From assembly GCF_017303315.1 (NCBI RefSeq), contig NZ_JAFKOI010000009.1, positions 1-64,000 of the forward strand: a stretch of DNA of 64,000 nucleotides, read 5' to 3'. The notes beneath the pieces are model-generated. The model was not told the origin of the DNA, did not search any database, and saw nothing but the letters and a program-made list of their open reading frames with translations. Shown in pieces: positions 1-8,945 of the stretch (the first letter of the stretch is position 1; each line of letters starts with the position of its first letter). Origin of the DNA: Bacillus sp. NTK071. GTDB taxonomy: Bacteria > Bacillota > Bacilli > Bacillales > Guptibacillaceae. Made by a program: the position numbers and the translations under genes.

Positions 1-60
1 CCTTAGTTATGGGCTATTGGTTAGCACCTGCATCATAACGGAGGGTCCTTTTTTATGCAA

Positions 61-175
61 TAGGCTTCATTCTGTTCTCACAGGAATGCTCCTGCGGGAT
101 TAGCGGGACAGGTGAGCCTCCTGGAGCGGAAATCAACCACTACTCTCATCGAAAATGTTTATGAAAAAAGCACAA
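61..175 (-). repeat. Truncated copy of dispersed repeat family A
   Basis: Read on the minus strand this matches one end of the repeat seen complete at 42858-43092: the GTGGTTGATTTCCGCTCC end, the GAGGCTCACCTGTCCCGCTA block and the CCCGCAGGAG block. Most of the GC-rich centre is missing or rearranged. It lies downstream of yuiF and has no coding potential that I can support. Bases 1-60 hold nothing recognisable. Confidence 0.6.
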
Positions 176-180
176 CATAA

Positions 181-209
181 AAAACACAGGGGAAACACCC
201 CCTGTGTTC
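181..209 (-). terminator. Rho-independent terminator of yuiF
   Basis: The inverted repeat AACACAGGGG / CCCCTGTGTT has a short loop and, on the minus strand, is followed by a T run. It lies just after the yuiF stop codon. Confidence 0.8.
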
Positions 210-215
210 GTTAAA

Positions 216-1556
216 TCAAAAGATCATTGCTGCAATCCAACCAAATAAGATCAATGGAATATTGTAATGGAGGAACGTCGGGACAACTGTGTCCCAAATA
301 TGATTGTGTTGTCCATCAGCATTCAATCCTGAAGTTGGTCCAAGCGTACTATCGGATGCAGGTGATCCTGCGTCACCAAGAGCAGCTGCTGTTCCAACAA
401 GTGCAATGGTCGCCATTGGACTAAATCCAAGCTCCATTGCAAGAGGTACATAAATGGCTGCAATAATCGGAATGGTTGAAAAGGATGAGCCGATTCCCAT
501 CGTAATGAACAAGCCAACAATTAACATAAGTAGTGCAGCGAGGGCTTTATTATCACCGATAATACCAGATGCCTGTGTAACAAGAGTTTGTACGTCTCCT
601 GTTTGTCTTAGTACTTCTGCAAAACCATTAGCCGCAAGCATAACAAAACCGATAAAAGCCATCATCTTCATACCTTCTGTTAAGACAGCTTCAGATTCTT
701 TTAGGCGAATACTTCCTGTTACATAAAGGACAATTATTCCTGAAAGCGCACCGAGAATCATCGACTCAGTCGGAATCTGCACTGCTAGGGTAACGATGAC
801 AGAAATGGCAGCAAAAAGAATTGAGCGTCTCGAATAAACGTGTTTCTCTGGAAATTCTTCCTGAGAAATAGAAAGCTGTTTGTACGTTCTCTGACCACGG
901 TATGAAATGAATACGGCAATCAGTAGGCCAACTACTAAGCCCGCTGTTGGTAGTAGCATAGCAGTTGGGATGGAAGATAATTCGATCTCCATTCCACTAT
1001 CCGCCATATTAGACTGCAGAATTTCATGAAATATTTTCCCGAAACCAGCAGGTAGCAGAATATATGGTGCAGTTAAACCGAATGTTAGTACTGAGGCTAC
1101 CGCCCTCCGATCAATACCAAGTTCATTTAATACTTGTAAGATCGGTGGAATAAGAATCGGAATAAAGGCAATATGAACTGGAACAAGGTTTTGCGAGAAA
1201 CATGAAATCAATAGAATAATGAATAGAATGAGAACCTTTGCTAGTCCTTTCTTACGATCGCCTCCCTGGCGATTAACTAATTTAAGTGCACGATCGACAA
1301 TTAGTTCTGGTAACCCAGTACGGGTCAGACCTACAGCAAAGCTTCCAAGTAAAGCATAGCTTAGAGCAACGGTGGCTCCGCCTCCGAGCCCAGAACTAAA
1401 TGCGTTAATCGTATCGTCAAGAGACAAACCGCCAAGTAAGCCTCCAGCAATCGCTCCTATGACAAGAGAAATAACAACATGTATGCGAAATAGGCTTAGA
1501 CCTAGCATGATTAGAACAGCTATAATAACGGCATTCATAACGTAACAACCTTTCAA
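216..1556 (-). CDS. yuiF: Na+/H+ antiporter-family permease, YuiF-like
   Basis: A 446-residue polytopic membrane protein with about eleven hydrophobic segments, beginning with a strongly hydrophobic helix at residues 8-30. The Gly-rich segment GLLGGLSLDD near residue 40 and the C-terminal AALGDAGSPASDSTLGPTSG stretch (about residues 390-410) are typical of the family that includes B. subtilis YuiF and NhaC-like antiporters. It probably exchanges Na+ or protons for a small organic or amino acid substrate, and the substrate cannot be read from sequence. It is a single gene with its own terminator, divergent from yuiD. B. subtilis has pepA between yuiF and yuiD, and here pepA is absent. Confidence 0.8.
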   Translation of the reverse strand: MKGCYVMNAVIIAVLIMLGLSLFRIHVVISLVIGAIAGGLLGGLSLDDTINAFSSGLGGGATVALSYALLGSFAVGLTRTGLPELIVDRALKLVNRQGGDRKKGLAKVLILFIILLISCFSQNLVPVHIAFIPILIPPILQVLNELGIDRRAVASVLTFGLTAPYILLPAGFGKIFHEILQSNMADSGMEIELSSIPTAMLLPTAGLVVGLLIAVFISYRGQRTYKQLSISQEEFPEKHVYSRRSILFAAISVIVTLAVQIPTESMILGALSGIIVLYVTGSIRLKESEAVLTEGMKMMAFIGFVMLAANGFAEVLRQTGDVQTLVTQASGIIGDNKALAALLMLIVGLFITMGIGSSFSTIPIIAAIYVPLAMELGFSPMATIALVGTAAALGDAGSPASDSTLGPTSGLNADGQHNHIWDTVVPTFLHYNIPLILFGWIAAMIF

Positions 1557-1840
1557 CTAATCCTTTAGTTTGGTAAATCACTAATAAGTTAACATGCTGG
1601 AGTAATTGTGTCAATGGAATCACCTGATGTTGTTCTGAGTTCAGATAAATCAGCAAATTCTTAGGACATTAAAGTACAGAGTCTACACAATATGGTATAA
1701 TTGACTGATAATTTCTGTTGCAATACTCGTTTGATCTGCGTAAAAGGGTTAAGCGTTATCGGTTTTACATAAGCTCTCTCACTCGATTGGACTGGAGTAA
1801 CTTAGGGTAAACCACACATAGGATCAGTTTAGAAAGGAAG

Positions 1841-2335
1841 ATGTTGTCACTCATGGATATTTTGTTTAACTTCCCACTCTGGGCAGCGTTATTTGGCGTC
1901 TTCTTTGCCCAATTTCTTAAAGTACCAATCTATTTTGTTGCGACAAAACAAATCAATTGGTCGCTAATCAATTCTACAGGTGGGATGCCAAGTTCTCATT
2001 CTGCTGCCACCACAGCGCTCGCAACAGGTGTCGCGCTTGAAGCTGGACTTGACTCGCCCGTTTTTGCAGTAGCGGCCATGTTTAGTATTATCGTGATGTT
2101 TGATTCTACAGGTGTTAGAAGACAAACTGGAGAACAGGCAATCGTTCTAAACCAGCTTGTTCTGAATTTCAATAGATTTGTATCAGAAGCGAAGAACTGG
2201 CAACAAAAGCAAGAACGAGAAAAAATTGAAGAATTAAAAGAACTTTTAGGTCATAAACCGATCGAAGTTCTTGTAGGTGGTTTACTCGGTATTATCGCTA
2301 CTATTATTCTTTATTATGCCCTTCAAATTGGTTAG
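1841..2335 (+). CDS. yuiD: Divergent PAP2-family membrane protein YuiD
   Basis: About 160 residues with hydrophobic segments near 10-30, 60-95 and the C-terminus. The conserved block GGMPSSHSAATTALATG (about residues 47-63) and the DSTGVRR motif (about 90-96) define the DUF212 family of acid-phosphatase-like membrane proteins. A phosphatase role is inferred from PAP2 similarity and has not been shown. The AAAGGA ribosome binding site lies so close to the first ATG that the TTG at codon 2 or the ATG at codon 5 could be the real start. The next gene follows after 14 nt. Confidence 0.8.
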   Translation: MLSLMDILFNFPLWAALFGVFFAQFLKVPIYFVATKQINWSLINSTGGMPSSHSAATTALATGVALEAGLDSPVFAVAAMFSIIVMFDSTGVRRQTGEQAIVLNQLVLNFNRFVSEAKNWQQKQEREKIEELKELLGHKPIEVLVGGLLGIIATIILYYALQIG

Positions 2336-2349
2336 AAAGGAGACCATTG

Positions 2350-3153
2350 ATGCGAATTGTTTCTCTCTGTCCAAGCAATACGGAACTTTGTGCTTTTCTA
2401 GGAATCGCGGATCAACTCGTTGGCGTTGATGATTTCTCAGATTGGCCAGAACAAATAACGGAATTACCGCGACTAGGTCCCGACCTTTCAATTGATATGA
2501 ATAAAGTGGAAGAATTGAAACCAGACCTTATTCTCGCTTCTCTAAGCGTGCCTGGTATGGAGAAAAACATTGAGGCCCTCGATCAATTAGGGCTTTCTTA
2601 TACGGTTTTGAATCCAAATTCTCTTGAAGATATTTGTGATGATGTTGTTACACTTGGCGAGTTAACGAATAAACAAAAGGAAGCGCGCTCCTTATCGCAA
2701 CGTTTTAAGAAAGTCATTCAAGAATATAAAGAAATCAGTGATTCGATTGAAAGCAAGCCTGAAATCTACTGGGAATGGTGGCCGAAGCCTATTTTTACTC
2801 CTGGCCAAACGAACTGGCTTACTGAAATCAGTGAACTCGCTGGTGCTAAGAATTGTTTCCGTGATGTCGAGCTTGCATCCGTTCAAACAGATTGGAACGA
2901 TGTTGTGAACCGGAAGCCTGACCATATATGCCTTGCTTGGGTTGGAGTAAGGAAGAATAAAGTGAATCCTGCAATTGTGAAGAAGCGAGAAGGATGGGAG
3001 AAGCTCAATGATTGTCCTATCCATGTTCTCGAAGAGTGGCTATACTGTAGACCATCTCCACGTCTTATCACAGGTCTCATCAAGCTTGCTGCCATTCTTC
3101 ACCCTGATCGCTATCCGGCATATGAGGGCGAAGATTCATTCCTTCTCACCTAA
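2350..3153 (+). CDS. BtuF-like cobalamin-binding/periplasmic-binding-fold protein without signal peptide
   Basis: A 267-residue protein of the helical-backbone substrate-binding fold (BtuF/FhuD class). It opens directly with RIVSLCPSNTELCAFLG, the usual start of the mature domain, so there is no signal peptide and no lipobox. RLGPDLSIDMNKVEELKPDLIL is the typical middle part (given here by its family match), and PSPRLITGLIKLAAILHP lies near the C-terminus. Such orphan cytoplasmic homologues are usually annotated as cobalamin-binding proteins. No transporter genes are adjacent. The start is taken as the ATG at 2350 because AAAGGAG lies 7 nt before it. It is probably co-transcribed with yuiD. 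Confidence 0.7.
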   Translation: MRIVSLCPSNTELCAFLGIADQLVGVDDFSDWPEQITELPRLGPDLSIDMNKVEELKPDLILASLSVPGMEKNIEALDQLGLSYTVLNPNSLEDICDDVVTLGELTNKQKEARSLSQRFKKVIQEYKEISDSIESKPEIYWEWWPKPIFTPGQTNWLTEISELAGAKNCFRDVELASVQTDWNDVVNRKPDHICLAWVGVRKNKVNPAIVKKREGWEKLNDCPIHVLEEWLYCRPSPRLITGLIKLAAILHPDRYPAYEGEDSFLLT

Positions 3154-3165
3154 TCACATACAACA

Positions 3166-3192
3166 AAACGACGGAGGCTGCCTCCGTCGTTT
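3166..3192. terminator. Bidirectional terminator
   Basis: A perfect 12-bp stem, AAACGACGGAGG / CCTCCGTCGTTT, with a 3-nt loop. It sits between convergent genes and serves the binding-protein gene on plus and yuiC on minus. Confidence 0.85.
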
Positions 3193-3227
3193 ACTTTTTC
3201 ATTATACATATAGAATCATACCTACTT

Positions 3228-3830
3228 TTATTCTACCTTTTTCAGAAGCTCTTGCCTGAAAACCTGCATCGATTCTTCCTCATTCATTAATTGCAGCGCT
3301 TCTTCTGTTAACGTACCCTTCCCTTTTTGAATAAGGTACACATTAAGCGTCTTTTTACCCCATTCTTCATACACATCTTGAACCGTATCGTAGTACAGAT
3401 CAATTCGATCACCCTTTATAGCACTTCCTGTATCTGCGACAACACCAAATCCATATTCAGGAATAAACAATACACTTCCAATTGGAAAAACAGAAGTATC
3501 TGCTGCAATTGTCGAATAAAGATCTCGTTTTACTTTCACACCGGAATACGTTATGCCGTATGCAGGATGATCTGGTGTCTTACCCGTTGACTCTTTTCCA
3601 GCAGTATATCCTGTTGCCGTCACTTTATGTGCAGGATACTGTGTCCAATCTTGAGATGTATCAAGACTTTGAGGTTTGTCTTCCTCGCTTAGTACAGCCT
3701 GATCTCGAAACATCCACTTTGTCGCCTCGTTTAGCGACACACCGGATAATAATAAATAAGTTGATAACAAAGCTGCTGCAAATAGACCTGTGAAAAACAA
3801 GCCTTTTATCATCAGCACAAAAACACGCAC
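3228..3830 (-). CDS. yuiC: 3D-domain cell-wall protein YuiC
   Basis: About 200 residues: an N-terminal membrane anchor (about residues 5-30 from the GTG start), a short linker, then a 3D domain (named for its three Asp residues) with the marks [22 protein letters not shown] and [20 protein letters not shown]. This is the MltA/Sps-like double-psi barrel, and YuiC-type proteins are muralytic enzymes in Firmicutes. The catalytic aspartates of VADTG and DRIDL are present. The GTG at 3830 is preferred because GAGGAG lies 8 nt upstream. The ATG at 3848 has no such site. Confidence 0.85.
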   Translation of the reverse strand: MRVFVLMIKGLFFTGLFAAALLSTYLLLSGVSLNEATKWMFRDQAVLSEEDKPQSLDTSQDWTQYPAHKVTATGYTAGKESTGKTPDHPAYGITYSGVKVKRDLYSTIAADTSVFPIGSVLFIPEYGFGVVADTGSAIKGDRIDLYYDTVQDVYEEWGKKTLNVYLIQKGKGTLTEEALQLMNEEESMQVFRQELLKKVE

Positions 3831-3975
3831 GTTCTTCACTCCTCTCATGGTCTATTCATTTCCAGAGAACAGTGAAGCTATTCATCAATTTACGAGTGGA
3901 TCAAGCTCGTCTAGCTAAAAATGATTCTAGTGAACACATACTAATATGGTACCCACCAATATTTAGACAAATAAA

Positions 3976-4007
3976 AAAAGCTTCTGCCAGCTATTGGCGA
4001 AGCTTTT
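3976..4007 (-). terminator. Terminator of yuiB
   Basis: A nested hairpin, AAAGCTTC / GAAGCTTTT, with an inner GCCA / TGGC pair. On the minus strand it is followed by a T run. It overlaps the yuiB stop codon. Confidence 0.75.
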
Positions 4008-4323
4008 AGAACATTTGATAACCTCTAACACGAAGCATGCGTATGGCAACGCCTGCAAATACAGCTCCTACAAGTCCTGCTGATAAGATAATCGCGTCTG
4101 CACTACCAAGTGAGAGAAGATCAGTACCCAACGCTTTAAAGGCAGTACCTGGCATTGAGAAGTATTGGAAAAATGAAACGTTATCAATAATCATAATAAC
4201 AATAATTGGATAGACAACCGCCATGATCCATGTTGAACGTAGCAGCATGTTAAGCAGAAATCCGATTCCAAAGAAAAGTACAATAAATAATAGCATTGAG
4301 ATAATCAGCTGTGGAATAGCCAT
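4006..4323 (-). CDS. yuiB: Membrane protein YuiB
   Basis: A 105-residue protein made almost wholly of three hydrophobic helices (about residues 5-30, 31-52 and 75-98). It matches the YuiB family by position next to yuiA and yuiC and by the MAIPQLIISMLLF start. Function is unknown. It lies alone between two hairpins, so it is probably transcribed singly. Confidence 0.75.
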   Translation of the reverse strand: MAIPQLIISMLLFIVLFFGIGFLLNMLLRSTWIMAVVYPIIVIMIIDNVSFFQYFSMPGTAFKALGTDLLSLGSADAIILSAGLVGAVFAGVAIRMLRVRGYQMF

Positions 4324-4407
4324 TACTTCACCCCCGTTTAATCATTGTTAGTTTACTGGATTCTTTCCAGTTAGTCAATGAACGGGAGGTGAACGGTTCC
4401 AACAGAA

Positions 4408-4434
4408 AAGCTAAGCGCAATCTGCGCTTAGCTT
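4408..4434 (-). terminator. Terminator of yuiA
   Basis: A perfect 12-bp stem, AAGCTAAGCGCA / TGCGCTTAGCTT, with a 3-nt loop and a following T run on the minus strand. Confidence 0.8.
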
Positions 4435-4440
4435 GTTGGA

Positions 4441-4569
4441 TTATGCTTTTGCCCCACTTCCCGAACAGCTATCACATGTTTCTGATCCGCCTAGAAGCAG
4501 TTGAAAATACCCCTTCCCCTGGCAATAAGGACAGTCTGTTGCTTTCCCTTTATCCTGCTGTCTTCTCAA
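4441..4569 (-). CDS. yuiA: Mini DnaJ-type zinc-finger protein YuiA
   Basis: A 42-residue protein. It has two CxxCxGxG motifs, CPYCQGKG and CDSCSGSG, separated by the segment YFQLLLGGSET. These are the repeat units of the DnaJ cysteine-rich domain, and two of them would make one zinc site. The TTG at 4569 is the likely start, since AAAGGAG lies 8 nt before it; a GTG at 4578 is in frame but overlaps that site. The place beside yuiB matches B. subtilis yuiA. The partner or role is unknown. Confidence 0.8.
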   Translation of the reverse strand: MRRQQDKGKATDCPYCQGKGYFQLLLGGSETCDSCSGSGAKA

Positions 4570-4701
4570 TTCAACCACTCCTTTTGTTTCAATTTTCTGA
4601 TAATATACCAAGAATCATTGAAAAAGAAAAACCCCAAATTTGCTCGTGATTGCTTGTGTAAGCGGATACATATTATATTATCAGAATATTTCGTCCTTTA
4701 T

Positions 4702-5181
4702 CTAATCATTACTCTGATTTGATAACAATTTATAGGAGGTGTAGCCGAACTGAGCTCCAGGGTTCATTTCGGTGATGAATTCCTGCAATCCATTTAAAAA
4801 AGGAGGAATCATAGAAGAGGTTGCAGCGTCTGTTAGTAGCTCTTGCTTTGTTCGAAAAGAGCTCTCTTCAATCTCAGTTGCCTCTGACGCTAGTGTTCCT
4901 CCAACCATTCGCATATGAAATACAATTAAATTATCACTTACCTCATTCGAAATAACACCTGACCTAATTCCTGCAATACTTACCGTCTCTGCAATAATAC
5001 CTGTTTCTTCAAATACTTCACGGACCGCAGCTTCGTCTACTGTTTCACCTGCATCTACAAAGCCTGCAGGAAACGACCACTGCCCCTTCAATCCACCGTA
5101 TTTCTTCTTTACAACAAGGTATTTCCCCTCAGATTCAACAATACCAGCAGCGGCAAGCCAAACCTTTCCTCTTTCAGTCAA
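4702..5181 (-). CDS. NUDIX hydrolase
   Basis: A 159-residue single-domain NUDIX protein. The NUDIX box is GFVDAGETVDEAAVREVFEETGI, about residues 41-63, in its GX5EX7REUXEEXGU form with the metal-binding glutamates intact. These enzymes hydrolyse nucleoside diphosphates linked to another group, and the substrate cannot be told. It starts at a TTG with GGAGG 8 nt upstream. It is not part of the B. subtilis arrangement here and stands alone. Confidence 0.8.
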   Translation of the reverse strand: MTERGKVWLAAAGIVESEGKYLVVKKKYGGLKGQWSFPAGFVDAGETVDEAAVREVFEETGIIAETVSIAGIRSGVISNEVSDNLIVFHMRMVGGTLASEATEIEESSFRTKQELLTDAATSSMIPPFLNGLQEFITEMNPGAQFGYTSYKLLSNQSND

Positions 5182-5358
5182 GATCGATTCCTCCCTGGCA
5201 TATTCGATATCGTTCGAACATAAGCTGTACCATAGCCCCTATTCCTTTGAATAGATTAGAAAAACTGGCATATCGCCATTTCCTTTCTGGCGATAGCCTT
5301 TGTTTTTCTAGTACTGTCATTCCAAAAAAAATGCATGACTCTTGTAAAGTATGAAAAA

Positions 5359-5381
5359 GGCAAAGACATAATGTCTTTGCC
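5359..5381 (-). terminator. Terminator of yumB
   Basis: An 11-bp stem, GGCAAAGACAT / ATGTCTTTGCC, with a 1-nt spacer and a T-rich run on the minus strand. Confidence 0.75.
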
Positions 5382-5398
5382 CTCTTTATCCTGCAATC

Positions 5399-6601
5399 TT
5401 AAAATAACTTTAGTTTACCTTTTTTCCAGACAAGCCCTGGTCCACCCAGCATGAATAAATAACGGTTGTCGATAATTTTCTTCATAGCTGAAGCTGTTGA
5501 ACCGTAAAGCTTCTTGTTTCCAACTTTACCGATTGCTTCACCTTTACCAAGTGAAGCTACTGTTCCCTTAATATCCGGAGTGAAGCTTTCAAGCTCCTTA
5601 CCACGTACAAGGTTAAGTAGGTTCTTGGAAACCGTTCCAGCTGCTTGAATCGCTACCTGCGCAGTTGGAGGGAATGGACGATTAATTTCTTCGTTGATAA
5701 GAAGCGCACAGTCTCCTACAACAAAAACGTTATCGTAATCAGGCGTACGCTGGTCTTTGCGAACAGGTACACGACCACGGTTCGTTTCGAAGCCAGAATC
5801 CGCAACGATAGAGTTACCTTGAACGCCACCTGTCCAAACAACAGTTGCAGATTTTACTTCTTCGTCTTCACCAAGGATAACGCCATCTTCTGTTACTTCT
5901 TTAATCATTGTGTTCGTACGGAATTCAACGCCTTTACGCTCAAGAAGGTTCATCGCATATTCAACGAGCTCTTCATCAAACCCTGGAAGAACCGTAGGAG
6001 ATGCTTCGACATTAATGATCTTTACACGGTCACGTGGAATATCGAACTCTTTACAAAGTTCAGGAACACGCTCTGCAAGCTCACCTACGAATTCAATTCC
6101 TGTGAATCCTGCACCACCAACGATAATTGTTAGAAGATCATCACGACGCTCTGCTTCGTTGTTATAGCTTGCGAATTGGTATTCAATGTGCTCACGGATT
6201 TTGCGAACAGAGTTCACACTGCGAATGCTGAATGCATTTTCCTTAAGACCTTTAATACCAAACGTTGCCGGTTCGAAACCTAGAGCAAGTACAAGATAGT
6301 CATATTCGAGCTCACCGTTTGAGAGAATCACGCGTTTCTCATCAGGCTTTACTTCTACAACTGTATCTTTAACAAAATTGATTTTGTTAGCATCAATAAC
6401 GTCATTAATCATAATTCGTGTTTTGTCATGATGCATTGTGCCTGCTGCTGGCTCATGAAGCCATGTTGTTTGATAGTGATAGTCATGCTTGTTTACAAGC
6501 GTTACTTCAACTTCGTTTGTACCCATTTCTTTTTGAAGACGAGCCGCTGTCATAATACCGCCGTAACCTGCACCTAAGATTGCAATTTTGGGCCTACTCA
6601 C
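5399..6601 (-). CDS. yumB: Type II NADH dehydrogenase-like flavoprotein YumB
   Basis: A 400-residue FAD/NAD(P) oxidoreductase of the NDH-2 family. It has the FAD-binding [10 protein letters not shown] near the N-terminus, a second GxGxxG ([17 protein letters not shown], about residues 165-181) for NADH, and the FAD-contact [10 protein letters not shown] (about residues 295-305). It would pass electrons from NADH to quinone at the inner face of the membrane. The GTG at 6601 ([12 protein letters not shown]) is preferred, since AAAGGTGG lies 11 nt upstream; the ATG at 6616 overlaps that site. It is divergent from yumC, as in B. subtilis. Confidence 0.88.
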   Translation of the reverse strand: MSRPKIAILGAGYGGIMTAARLQKEMGTNEVEVTLVNKHDYHYQTTWLHEPAAGTMHHDKTRIMINDVIDANKINFVKDTVVEVKPDEKRVILSNGELEYDYLVLALGFEPATFGIKGLKENAFSIRSVNSVRKIREHIEYQFASYNNEAERRDDLLTIIVGGAGFTGIEFVGELAERVPELCKEFDIPRDRVKIINVEASPTVLPGFDEELVEYAMNLLERKGVEFRTNTMIKEVTEDGVILGEDEEVKSATVVWTGGVQGNSIVADSGFETNRGRVPVRKDQRTPDYDNVFVVGDCALLINEEINRPFPPTAQVAIQAAGTVSKNLLNLVRGKELESFTPDIKGTVASLGKGEAIGKVGNKKLYGSTASAMKKIIDNRYLFMLGGPGLVWKKGKLKLF

Positions 6602-6915
6602 TAGTATCACATCCACCTTTTACCGATATTTTTTAGGACATAGTTAGGGATTTCCCTTAAGTGTCCAACCGTGAAACGTCATAAAACGTTAAGAATAAGG
6701 ATATTATCCCTCATATAATAGAAAATAATAGGATAGATCGAGAGACATTGTTAAGGATTTCACGTTCTAGACCAAAAGAAGATATCTAGCACGCACTTTG
6801 TCATAAATATTTCAAATCTGACGCTCAATTTTAATCATATTCTTTTTTATTTTGTTTTTCAACCCTTATAATGAAACTTCAGGCGTGTTTTCACGTTAGG
6901 GGTTTAGTTCCGTTT

Positions 6916-6931
6916 TTATTATGATTATAAT
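6916..6931 (+). promoter_or_regulatory. Candidate PerR/Fur box over the yumC -10 element
   Basis: TTATTATGATTATAA differs at one of the 14 defined positions from the PerR consensus TTATAATNATTATAA, and matches the Fur consensus less well. It overlaps a perfect TATAAT (6926-6931), 39 nt before the yumC ATG. The -35 (about 6903) is weak. The yumB-yumC gap (6602-6969) holds nothing else that I recognise. Confidence 0.45.
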
Positions 6932-6969
6932 AATGAAAGCACAACGATTAAATTCAAGGGGGACTGACA

Positions 6970-7977
6970 ATGACAGACCAGCAAGAACTTTATGATATTA
7001 CGATTATTGGCGGGGGTCCTGTCGGATTATTCACTGCATTCTACGGTGGTATGCGCCAGCTTCGCGTCAAAATTATCGAAAGTATGCCACAGCTTGGAGG
7101 GCAGCTCTCTGCTCTTTATCCTGAAAAATATATTTATGATGTTGCAGGCTTTCCGAAAGTACTCGCTCAAGATCTTGTCGATAATTTAAAAGAGCAAGCG
7201 AACCAATTTAATCCGGAAGTCGTTCTAGAGCAATCTGTTGAAGAAGTAAAGAAACTTGACGATGGCTCACTTTATTTGCGTTCTAATACAGGTGAGGAGC
7301 ATTACACACGCGCGGTTATTATTACTGCAGGCGTTGGCGCCTTCCAACCTCGTCGTCTTAAAGTAGAAGGCGCAGATCACTATGAGGGGAAAAACCTTCA
7401 CTATTTCGTGAATGACCTAACTAGATTCGCTGGCCAGAAGGTCCTCATTGCTGGTGGTGGAGATTCCGCCGTAGACTGGGCTAATATGCTCGAACCAATC
7501 GCTGAAGAAGTAACGCTCATTCACCGCCGTGATAAGTTTAGAGCACATGAACACAGTGTTGAGCAACTAATGAATTCATCCGTAAACATCCAAACTCCTT
7601 ATAATATAAGCGAGTTCATTGGAGATGGTGAACGAATTAACCAGGTTGTACTTGAGCAAGTTAAAGGGGAAGAAACGATCACGAAAGACGTCGATACTGT
7701 TATTGTGAATTACGGCTTCATCTCTTCTCTTGGACCAATTAAAGAATGGGGTCTCGACATCGAGAAGAACTCGATCGTTGTTAATTCCAAAATGGAAACG
7801 AATATTGCTGGTATATACGCTGCAGGTGACGTAGCTACATACGATGGCAAAGTGAAACTGATCGCTTCTGGATTTGGTGAAGCACCAACCGCTGTTAATA
7901 ATGCAAAATCCTATATGGATCCAGATGCGAAAGTTCAACCACTTCACAGTACAAGCTTATTCGATAAGAAGAAGTAA
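6970..7977 (+). CDS. yumC: Ferredoxin/flavodoxin-NADP+ reductase, thioredoxin-reductase type (YumC)
   Basis: A 335-residue flavoprotein. The FAD motif [10 protein letters not shown] is at residues 11-20, the NADP motif [11 protein letters not shown] at about 160-170, and the second FAD contact [12 protein letters not shown] at about 277-288. It lacks the CxxC redox pair of thioredoxin reductase, as expected for type 2 ferredoxin-NADP reductases. It would move electrons between NADPH and ferredoxin or flavodoxin. In B. subtilis YumC is essential. The RBS AAGGGGG is 8 nt upstream. yuzG follows after 24 nt, as in B. subtilis. Confidence 0.92.
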   Translation: MTDQQELYDITIIGGGPVGLFTAFYGGMRQLRVKIIESMPQLGGQLSALYPEKYIYDVAGFPKVLAQDLVDNLKEQANQFNPEVVLEQSVEEVKKLDDGSLYLRSNTGEEHYTRAVIITAGVGAFQPRRLKVEGADHYEGKNLHYFVNDLTRFAGQKVLIAGGGDSAVDWANMLEPIAEEVTLIHRRDKFRAHEHSVEQLMNSSVNIQTPYNISEFIGDGERINQVVLEQVKGEETITKDVDTVIVNYGFISSLGPIKEWGLDIEKNSIVVNSKMETNIAGIYAAGDVATYDGKVKLIASGFGEAPTAVNNAKSYMDPDAKVQPLHSTSLFDKKK

Positions 7978-8001
7978 TTTAAACGCGAGGAAGGGATAGT
8001 T

Positions 8002-8130
8002 ATGGACGAAATTATTTTTATCATAGTCATGGCTGCAGGTCTTGGGTATTCCCTATTCCATAGCTTAAAAGAAACACCTAAACCGGATTGGAAATCTGTT
8101 AAAGACAACCTCTTCCATTCTTCACACTAA
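8002..8130 (+). CDS. yuzG: Small membrane protein YuzG
   Basis: 42 residues: an N-terminal hydrophobic stretch (IIFIIVMAAGLGYSLFHSL, residues 4-22) followed by a short polar tail ending in HSSH. The RBS GAGGAAGGG lies just upstream. Its place right after yumC and before a strong terminator matches B. subtilis yuzG. Function is unknown. Confidence 0.7.
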   Translation: MDEIIFIIVMAAGLGYSLFHSLKETPKPDWKSVKDNLFHSSH

Positions 8131-8146
8131 AGGTAATCATACATTC

Positions 8147-8178
8147 AAAATCGCACTGTGAATCCACAGTGCGATTTT
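8147..8178 (+). terminator. Terminator of yumC-yuzG
   Basis: A perfect 14-bp stem, AAAATCGCACTGTG / CACAGTGCGATTTT, with loop AATC and a T run. Confidence 0.9.
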
Positions 8179-8404
8179 TGTTATTACTTTAACGTTCTCT
8201 TAAGCGCCCAGCAGTTAACATCCCTGCAAGAAATGAATATGTTTGAACTGCTATTGCTACGTTGCAAATGGGAATTAAGTAGCTTCTTTATAATTGGCTG
8301 TTTTCGTAGATATTATTGTTTTGATTTGCTTTTGAAATTGTTATAAAAACCAACACATCGCTATTTGGAGAGGAAATGACGCCTCTCCTTTAGCTAACAA
8401 AAAC

Positions 8405-8443
8405 ACCCCCAAAAGTTAGTTTTCTACTCTAACTTTTGGGGGT
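8405..8443. terminator. Strong hairpin, probable terminator
   Basis: A perfect 15-bp stem, ACCCCCAAAAGTTAG / CTAACTTTTGGGGGT, with a 9-nt loop. It lies about 110 nt downstream of the small minus-strand gene at 8550. There is no long T run, so termination is less certain. The rest of 8179-8549 shows no gene that I can support. Confidence 0.5.
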
Positions 8444-8549
8444 CGATACCATTTACATAATCGTAAACGCACTCTTTTTTTCCTATATACAATTATTCAT
8501 CAAAACGATGACTTCCGCTTTTAGTTACAGAAGCATTTCTTGATATGTA

Positions 8550-8744
8550 TTACCAGCCAAGTCCAACTTTAGTCGTAAGTATAGATTCACCAGAATCTCC
8601 ATGTAATGAAATTTCATAACGACCAGGTTTGTTTGAATAGGCTAACGTTTGTTTCTTGAATTCAACATTAGCACGATAGCGCACCTCAATACTCTCCGTT
8701 TCAAGATCACCTGAATCTTCTTCACGTATCTTTAATAAAAACAA
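8550..8744 (-). CDS. Hypothetical 64-residue protein
   Basis: Not recognised. The likely product starts at a TTG (8744) placed 7 nt after a GGGGGG site and runs FLLKIREEDSG to the end TTKVGLGW. It is rich in charged residues and predicted beta strands. The ORF stays open for 43 codons further upstream to an ATG, but that part is AT-rich and low in coding character. It could be a remnant. It sits at the left edge of the accessory island. Confidence 0.4.
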   Translation of the reverse strand: MFLLKIREEDSGDLETESIEVRYRANVEFKKQTLAYSNKPGRYEISLHGDSGESILTTKVGLGW

Positions 8745-8945
8745 AGTATATCCCCCCATAACAAGAATTAATACGTTAATTCTATCACCAGGAGAGCACT
8801 TGAGATATGAAAAATAGTTTACAATAAGTCCACTATTTTCCATGAAAATTAATTTCACACTGATAATTTTCAAAGGATTATTCTTTCGAGATAGCGGGTA
8901 CTAGTCATACTAGTTGATATAAGATTTTAAGGAGGAGAATGTGTC

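Noticed and set aside
1417-1656. Open frame across the yuiF start region on minus
   Set aside because: Out of frame with yuiF, low-complexity Leu-rich product and no ribosome site; a shadow of yuiF.
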